Shown here: positions 57,541-64,000 of the stretch, one piece after another
Numbering within the stretch: position 1 is the first letter of the stretch
Layout of the letters: every line of letters starts with the position of its first letter
Source: Pezicula radicicola
Lineage: Eukaryota; Ascomycota; Leotiomycetes; Helotiales; Dermateaceae
Assembly: GCA_003008705.1 (NCBI GenBank)
Contig: PDUO01000045.1
Coordinates: 227,462-291,461 of the forward strand
Length of the DNA stretch: 64,000 nucleotides
Reading direction: 5' to 3'
Translations under genes and position numbers: made by a program
Notes under the pieces: generated by a model
Seen by the model: only the letters and a program-made list of their open reading frames with translations
Told to the model about the DNA's origin: nothing
Database searches by the model: none

Positions 57541-58974
57541 TATTAAGCGAGTATTTTAAGGATGATTTAAGCGAGATAGCCCCCATCCTACCAAACAAGT
57601 AAGCATGGCAGATTTCCTGGTTGAAACTTCGTAACTAGAGACAGACGCCGTTAGTCAGAAAATAGGTAATGTAGCCTGAATTAAACCCGATGCTTTGCAG
57701 CTAATAGGATGATCAGCAGGTCCAACAACACCTGACAGGCCTACCATACCTATAAGTAGTACTCAAAGCATCACCATTTACTGATTCAATTTCTCTTTCT
57801 CAGAGAAAGTCTACTTAAATTCAGAATCATATGCACAATTACAATTACTTCGGCGCGTTAAAATCCTAAACGGAAGAACGGCGATTTGTGGTACTTTTAT
57901 ACGTTTACAGAATGCGAAAACATAAAGAACCAGAAGCCTTGTATACGAATTATTTGGCTGGAGAGAAATTATAATTCCAACGAAAATTTGAAGTAAACTT
58001 AACTCTTTTCAAAGTTACTTAGATGTGGTAGCTAAAATATTTTAGGGTATTGTCTTGTAAGCGCGACGGTAAGAATAGCGAAATCCTTTATAAATTGTAC
58101 TAATGTACTTTCAAGGGTGTACGGAAAAGAAAGAAATCACTACTCGGCCTGGATTTTTGTGTGGACGTGACATAGTGGAATCTCATGACGCCAAAAAAGA
58201 GCGTCCTCATTGCGACCGTAGCCTAGATCTATGACTTAAGGAATCTTATCACTAGGGAGATCTTACGCAGTCCTCTTAAATATGAATATAAGATCCTCGC
58301 CTGTCTGCTTCTGCTCTCCTCTAAGTCCTTGGGTCAAACTGTTGTACTTCCGTGCACCTCGCTATGACTTCTGTAATATCGAACTTCAAATCTACACAAC
58401 GTGAAGGCTACATACACCGATTGGAAGTTCAACACAGGCCATCCGCCTGTAGCCTCCACCTTTTCATGGCTCCACTGTATTCTCAATGTGTCAAATTTCG
58501 TGGATGCATGAGGAGAAACATTAAATTACCAATGGCAGGAGCGCTGATCACTCCGTTAGAACTCTGATATTTATACGGCATTATCCGCAACGCTTAACGT
58601 TCTGTATTGGTATTAGTAATGGGTAACAGCCGACACTTCAGAAGCATTTCGGTAAATTATCAAAGGGAAAGGTGGAATTGCGGATAATTTTTATGCGCCT
58701 GCCTGGGAGGTGAATTGGCCAACTTTCGATTTTTCTTATTATTTATATCGGGTCAGTAAGAGAGTGCTTTCTTGAAAATTAACTTGAAAATCAACAAATA
58801 GTAATATGTAGTAAAAATCCAAAGTCATAGCTGTCGTACAACAAATCCAGACTGTAATTGAAGTAAAAATAAAAAAAGTCAGCGACAGAAATTTCTTCCC
58901 TATAATTCCAGGAGTCTCAACCTCTTTTGCAGCCGCCGATTTGTCCGTTAAAATATAAAAGCTAAGAGAAGAGT
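57541..58974. other. Intergenic, nothing recognised
   Basis: AT-rich mixed sequence with short chance ORFs (one at 58352-58567). Confidence 0.4.
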
Positions 58975-59165
58975 TGCTGCTGGGAATATAGTATAGAACT
59001 GTTAAGGTTCTATAAGTGAGCTAAGTAGCCGAGGACTACTTATATTATTATATTTATTTCTATTCTATATAATTATTATTATTATTAATCTATTAATTAA
59101 GTTATATAATACTAATTAGTTCTATCTATTCTCTTATAAGTATACTTACCCTAGTGATTCCAACA
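58975..59165 (-). mobile_element. Possible solo LTR, about 190 bp
   Basis: On the minus strand it starts TGTTGGAATCACTAGGGTAAG-like at 59165 and ends CCCAGCAGCA at 58975, so TG...CA ends with an AT-rich, RIP-like middle. TGTTGGAATC starts are common in fungal Copia LTRs. No internal retrotransposon sequence adjoins it and no clear 5-bp target duplication is seen. Confidence 0.45.
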
Positions 59166-59189
59166 GTTACAATAAAGGAAAGATAGGTT

Positions 59190-59776
59190 GTAAGTAAAAT
59201 TAGGATGTCTGCTACATTTTCCAGCTCCAACTAATTAGTCTTTGCCCAAATCGTTATTTCTCCCTTTACAAGCTTGTCTTCCACCTCCTTGCCCTTCTAT
59301 GAGCGCAGTGTACCATTCTCTTCTAGAACATTAAAACCATGAATTGCGTAGAAAAGTTAACCAGTAGTGCAGTTACCGAGTTCGTTGACCTCAACCACTT
59401 CCTTATGAAGCAAGGCATTCCTTAAATTAACAAGCGTACGTAGAGAGGCCATGCATCGTGTCCACTATCGAGCTGATTTTTGATCCATTCTTGAAGAATA
59501 GGGTCACAATCCTTCATAGCCTCTTTAACACCAACTTTCATCTCTTCTGTGTAGCCACTAGTTGGATAGTGTTCGCCGCGGAGACAAAGAATTACAGCAT
59601 AGTACCATTCTAAGTCATCACCTCCAAGTTTGTATCCACAATTTCCTTTTAGGCCGGAGCTGCTATTTCGTGGTAAGTAAAAGACCGCTTCTGGTACAAA
59701 TCCAGTGCAACATACGCCTTTCTCAAATGTGAAAATATCTTTGGGGATAAGCGATGTCCTTGGAGGTGGAAGAGGT
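59190..59776 (-). pseudogene. Uncharacterised protein relic
   Basis: One frame from about 59772 to a TAA near 59425 reads LIPKDIFTFEKGVCCTGFVP, GNCGYKLGGDDLEWYYAVIL, HYPTSGYTEEMKVGVKEAMK and DPILQEWIKNQLDSGHDAWP. After the stop a shifted frame continues with LLHKEVVEVNELGNCTTG, stop, LFYAIHGFNVLEENGTL, stop, and KLVKGEITIWAKTN. No ATG is left at the start. The pieces clearly derive from one protein; TAG and TAA stand where Trp or Gln would fit. Family not recognised. Confidence 0.5.
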
Positions 59777-62499
59777 AGCCCTCAAGGTGGGTTTTTGTGG
59801 CTGAGAGGATAAATCGAGGATTTAGAGTATGTATTGTCATGAGTCTTTTCTTTGTACTCTGAGCCTGAGCTAAAGGAGTCCGTATCGTTATCACCGTCTG
59901 GAGTCTTTTCTTTACAAGGGCTCTTATACTCCGGACTTCTAAAACCCCCGAATAAGAGTGTATATAACAAAGACCAAAAGCCCATGTTGATACCAGGAAA
60001 CTTTGCAGTAAAGGATTTTAGTCTAAAAGTTTGTCTGAGAATTAAACTAGGTTGTAGTATCATAAAGAAGGATGTTTTAGTTGTGAAAATGCTTTCGGTG
60101 GTCAATTGAATATATAGAATCAAAGAAGGATTCAAGAAAAGCTACCTTATGCTTCTCACCCGGCTTGTGAGGATGAGCGAACAGGCTCTGCTGGTTTCAA
60201 AGCTAACGCACCATGTAATTCTATACGCACCAATCTGAACAGCTTACAATAGGAAACGGCCGTATTAGCAGAAGGGACGTGTTATCATACAAACAGGCAC
60301 CAGCAGGCAATTTTCCTAATTGCCTCCTACAATCTATAGGCCAAGAAACCTCTGTGAATGAGGGCACAAGCCAGGCGAATCTTCTAAATTCTCTTACCGA
60401 AAAGTGAGATAAGACTAGGGACAAGTATAAGTCCACTACTAGCCACAAAAAAGGTGTGGTATATAATACAGCTATATTGCATCTATGCACCCAGTAGAGG
60501 TACCAATATTCTAGGCTCATCGCCCTGTACAGGATCTGTCAGACAACAAGTTAGACCCTCCATGTGTTGGTCAACCCCATATAGTAGACATACTGGTTAC
60601 CCTACCTACGGCACGATACTTAATAATGGCATCAATGGTCTCTTACTGGCCATTGTTTACCTTGCTCGAGATCCTTAAAGAAATTTTCGAGTCGGAATTC
60701 GTGTAGTAGCAGGAGTCCGAATTATGATTTTATTAAGGACAGGAGTCAAATCCGTTAATAGGATGTCGCCCTACAACAAAGCCAGTTCAACAGGAACCAT
60801 GCAGACCGCTCCCCGTCCAATTATATCTTATAAGAGTGCATTTACTAGTGTCTCGATTTGCAGCTGAAAACCATCGATAGGGTCCTATCTATTATATCAA
60901 TCCTCTGCTATTAAAACTCACGAAATATACTCTATTAGGTAGCTCGGATCTTTGTTCGAGTCAAAGTGCAATTTCACTCCAAAAAGATGTCTCGCTTCTA
61001 GGCAACTAGATATTGCAATAAAGATCACTTGGGCAATCGGAGAAAGCCCTTATGAGTCTTTCCATTTGCTTCGCAGTAGTAGAATGACCGAAGCGGCTAA
61101 GAAAGAGAAAGATTCGTTAGAAAGAGCTATGCTTCTTCCTAGGTAAGATCCACGTTAGAAACAAGAGACGGGTTTACAGAGTAGAAAGGATTAAAATAAT
61201 ATTACCGGGATTTTTCTTTTTATGCGGCTCAAGGTTTAAGCGAACTAGTAAGTGTCTCGCTTAGGTACTTGGAACATAAAATAGTTATTATTCTCGCAGA
61301 ATTATATAGGCTTAAATTATATGTTAAAATTGATTGTAAAATTTCCTAAAATTCGTTTATGTATAAGGGAACAAGGGATATGAACGCTTAGGGTTACAAT
61401 TCATTGTCCGCCATCTTCTCGGAGGTAACGACTGGTGCTTGTTAAGCTTGACGGTACCACATGGTGGAAGATAAATTCCGATTTGAGATTATATTAGGGA
61501 TTTGTTTTCCTATTGGCTCTAGTAGAACCTGTCCGTAGCCACTATCTCCTGCCGCCTGTAAAGATATCCCTAGTGATGTGACGTGATCATAAAATAATGC
61601 TGTGTTTATAATCACCTAGTTTCATAATAGAGGCTTTCGAGAACGTGAAATCTCTTATTGCTTATTACAGTCGAACCATCGGACATGGTAGTTTTGCGAG
61701 TCACCTGGTTCATGGAAAGATTATCCGGCTGACGGGGGTAAACAGGACTGTTAGAAAGTGCTAGAATGCTGTTTTGGCTTCACAACGTTGTTCGCCTTCT
61801 GTTTCCCTTTTCTTAACAATGGTCACTTGCAGAAAGAAGCCTGTAGCTCCTCGTATCCTTCGCCTCCACAATCTCCCTTGTTGCTCTGAAAATTCCCATT
61901 ATTTTCCTTGACTACTTCGTATATGGATGATATAAAGCATACAGGTCTCATCCTACATTACAGGTCTTCTGTTTTTGTTGCGTACGCCCTTCTTCGACAA
62001 TTTCACGAGGGAAAATGAAGACAAGGATGACGATACAATAGAAAAAAAGAAAAAATTATACCCTTTTAATTTACATCCGCCAAGGCCACCCACTCCAAAT
62101 GCGACCACCAGGTGTCACTCTACTGCGGCATGCGCTCGAGACCTTGTCACCAGATAGATCACTAGTGCCAGCTGCCCAATGGTGACAGTTCCGAGGTGGC
62201 TTTTTGTATAGCTGATAAAAGTGGATATCTTCCGATAGGTAGCTTTATTCTATAAGAAGTAGCTGCAGACGAGGCAGCTAGCAGGTGCCCTCTTCCAACC
62301 CAGTCTAACACTTTATGCTCTCACTGATCGCATGCATCCCTTCCTTTGATTCCTTGCAATCAAGCCATGCTGCTTCCGGCCCTGTCACTATCAGCACCAG
62401 CAGCCTAACTCCTTGCCTGCCCTGTTGTTTGACTCGATTTCCTGCTACTATACGTGAGAAGCATGTATCACCGCTTTCAAGGCGGTAAGTAGTAGAGCC
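59777..62499. other. Long stretch without a supported gene
   Basis: Overlapping ORFs of 60-117 codons at 59782-60678 and 60952-61146 have uneven composition and no recognisable domain; the fragment near 60952 (IAIKITWAIGESPYESFHLL) is the most protein-like. No tRNA, repeat array or transposon ends seen. Confidence 0.35.
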
Positions 62500-62596
62500 C
62501 TAAGAATATAGTATGGCCTATACTTTAGGGCACTAAAGCCTATAATTTTGGGGCACTACAGCTTGTATTTTTCGGGGCACTACAGCTTGTATTCCG
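62500..62596 (+). repeat. Tandem repeat GGGGCACTACAGCTTGTATT, three units
   Basis: Units start near 62527, 62550 and 62574 with a spacing of about 24 bp; the first is the most diverged (CACTAAAGCCTATAATTT) and a fourth weak copy precedes it. Confidence 0.75.
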
Positions 62597-62705
62597 TCAC
62601 ATAGCAGGCAAAATCCTTCCTTAACGACCCGACAATCAAAGCGATTACGAAAGAAAGAGTACAACCTATGTCTACAAAATCCTAGAAGTGTTGACCCCAC
62701 TGATA

Positions 62706-63213
62706 TCTTTGGGTCGAATTAGCTACAGGATCCAAATTGTGTCGGATCTTCTATTGCTGGCCTTGGAGAGGATGTAGATGAAGGGAGTTGGTTGAGCGAT
62801 TTAACGCCCTTCCCTTCCGAAAGCCCTGTTTCAGCAAATGCTTCCGACGTCGTAACTGTGCAGCAACCACTAATATAGGCTGCGATTGCCTCAAATCAAA
62901 ATGAGTCGCAGCAATCAAGGGACTTTAATCGAGAGGAGACCGACGACGATGATGCCCTCAGTTATAATGATAAGACTCGAAAATACTTCAGCAAAACACA
63001 ACTAGCTACTCTTGAGGCTATATACCATCGCAATCCTACTGTAAATAGCGCAGCTCTTGAAAGAACTACAGAGGATGGACCAGTGGACGCTGGTGGCTAC
63101 AGAATCGCTGTAAAAAGGAAAGCATCAAAACATTAAAGTTAGAAAACCGACCAATTACCTCCCCCATAAATGGCACACCAGCAACAATCAATACTCGTAC
63201 TAGGGATGAATAA
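62706..63213 (+). pseudogene. Homeodomain protein relic
   Basis: A plus-strand frame reads NCVGSSIAGLGEDVDEGSWL, TPFPSESPVSANASDVV, a TAG, then an acidic ETDDDDALSYND linker and the start of a homeodomain at about 62972: KTRKYFSKTQLATLEAIYHR, NPTVNSAALERTTED. Near 63085 the frame must shift by one or two bases to recover the recognition helix WWLQNRCKKESIKTLK, the W-x-QNR-x-K signature. So helices 1-3 are present but split by a frameshift in the turn before helix 3. Homeodomain proteins are nuclear DNA-binding regulators. The upstream part of the gene is not found. The 3' end overlaps an inverted repeat that may belong to the transposon to the right. Confidence 0.7.
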
Positions 63214-63270
63214 TTATTAGGTGACGAGCCACGTTAAATTTTAACGTTTATTCATCCTCAGTACGAGTAT
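63191..63270. repeat. Inverted repeat with 22-bp arms and an inner palindrome
   Basis: Left arm 63191-63212 (ATACTCGTACTAGGGATGAA) pairs with right arm 63249-63270 (TCATCCTCAGTACGAGTAT) with two mismatches. Between them ACGTTAAATTTTAACGT (63231-63247) is itself a near-perfect palindrome. The right arm could be the terminal repeat of the mariner-type element to the right. Confidence 0.75.
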
Positions 63271-63309
63271 CCGCTTGATTCGTGTAGCTTGGCTAGGGAG
63301 CGGGAGTAA

Positions 63310-63545
63310 CCCAAGCAACCAAACACACTCAACCCCAGTACACCCAAGCGCACCCAAAGCACCCAAAGCAGCCAACCACACTCAACCCAAGCACACCAAC
63401 CCAACACCCAAAGCAACCAAGCACACCCAAGCACACTCAAGCGCACCCAAAGCACCCAAGTACACCCAACCCAACACCTAAAGCACCCAACCCAAGTACA
63501 CCCAATCCAACACCTAAAGCACCCCAAGTACACCCAAGCACCTAG
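63310..63545 (+). repeat. ACCCAAGCAC minisatellite
   Basis: About 235 bp made of ACCCAA, GCACC and CACACC words in varying order, roughly 9-11 bp per unit, strongly C/A on the plus strand. The 119-codon minus-strand ORF here (repeats of WVGCF/LWVL type) is a by-product of the repeat. Confidence 0.8.
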
Positions 63546-63671
63546 ATTATCTAAGCAAAGCACATACCTACCAACAGGGGGTGTAGGAATTACGTGCGCA
63601 CGGGCCGAAAACACCAAAAATCGAAACCGACGATTCCCTTGAAATAATCAACAACAACCTATTCCCTTACT

Positions 63672-64000
63672 ATGGCTCCACCAACTCGATTAAATCCTTT
63701 CCGAACCCCATCCCCCGAACCTCTTGCTGGAGGAGAAGCTACAACTAGAAGGAAGTGTAGATTCTTTGACGCGTTAGCTAAAGATGGCCAGACAAAGTCG
63801 TTGAGACGTATTTCAGCTGACTGCAAGATTTCAGAGAGTTGTGGTCGAAAATGGAAGAAACAATGGGTCGAATTAGGGTCTACAGCAAAGAAGCCAACTC
63901 GACAAAGGTCTAAGGTACTTGGGCGTACATCTAAAGTTACGAAATCGATGTGTAAAATGCTTGTTTCTCCCTCTCGAAATCCCGTCCGAAAAGAGCCATA
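63672..64000 (+). CDS. N-terminus of a Tc1/mariner-type transposase, cut by the window end
   Basis: From ATG at 63672 the frame is open for all remaining 109 codons. It reads MAPPTRLNPFRTPSPEPLAG, RRKCRFFDALAKDG, then a helix-turn-helix-like stretch (LRRISADCKISESCGRKWKK) and KVTKSMCKMLVSPSRNPVRK. This layout (short Pro-rich start, FFDA helix, K-W helix, then SPSRNPVR) is that of fungal mariner-type transposases that bind terminal repeats through HTH domains. No stops and no RIP-type bias, unlike the element at 38458. The catalytic DDE part lies beyond the window. The inverted repeat at 63249-63270 may be its left end. Confidence 0.75.
   Translation, partial: MAPPTRLNPFRTPSPEPLAGGEATTRRKCRFFDALAKDGQTKSLRRISADCKISESCGRKWKKQWVELGSTAKKPTRQRSKVLGRTSKVTKSMCKMLVSPSRNPVRKEP

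Noticed and set aside
63258..63617. 119-codon minus-strand ORF with Trp/Cys repeats
   Set aside because: Produced by the ACCCAAGCAC minisatellite, not by a gene.
1..64000. CRISPR arrays, prokaryotic operons or tRNA genes
   Set aside because: No regular direct repeats with spacers. No A-box/B-box pair with a cloverleaf was found by eye. Introns and RIP show a fungal genome.

Overview
The window looks like an accessory, repeat-rich segment of a filamentous ascomycete genome (Pezizomycotina; a Leotiomycete is my guess from the gene families, not shown). Evidence: short introns with GTAAGT-type donors and CTAAY branch sites, a dispersed single 5S rRNA gene, fungal-type NACHT receptors, Clr5 and OTT_1508 domains, and strong RIP-like decay. 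In the worst stretches CA/TG dinucleotides almost vanish, TA is in excess, and CAG, CAA and TGG codons have become TAG or TAA.

Layout. 1-5389: a heavily decayed LINE retrotransposon on the minus strand, running off the left edge. 6148-22267: the most gene-like part, with a 660-aa membrane protein, a 369-aa low-complexity protein with one intron, and three SAP-domain genes. Two of these look intact (13621-15627, and three-exon 17148-18997) and one is broken (21104-22267). Next to them are a small-secreted-protein relic and an ORF with one in-frame TAG. 23-29.4 kb: relics of a P450, a WD40 repeat, a Clr5 protein and an unidentified multi-exon gene. 30378-30496: a 5S rRNA gene. 30.9-33.9 kb: a broken hydrolase-NACHT-ankyrin receptor. 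34670-36477: an intact five-exon Mgs1/WRNIP1 AAA+ ATPase. 37261-38152: a truncated OTT_1508-type deaminase-like ORF. 38458-39757: a complete but decayed Tc1/mariner element with 29-bp terminal inverted repeats.

40.7-49.6 kb is a graveyard: ferric reductase, 2OG-Fe(II) oxygenase, MFS transporter, alpha/beta hydrolase and an NRPS (A-T-C-A) lie side by side, all broken. Oxygenase, transporter, hydrolase and NRPS together look like a dead secondary-metabolite cluster. 49.9-54.1 kb has an intact-looking 188-aa ORF, a second NACHT receptor relic and a nucleoside deoxyribosyltransferase-like relic. The last 10 kb holds inverted repeats, a likely solo LTR, ankyrin and unknown protein relics, a frameshifted homeodomain, minisatellites, and the intact N-terminus of a second mariner-type transposase that runs off the right edge.

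Genes that look functional: 6148-8130, 11269-12447, 13621-15627, 17148-18997, the 5S gene, 34670-36477, 49980-50546 and perhaps the transposase at 63672. Introns and frameshifts were read by eye. All family calls rest on motif recognition, not on a database search.
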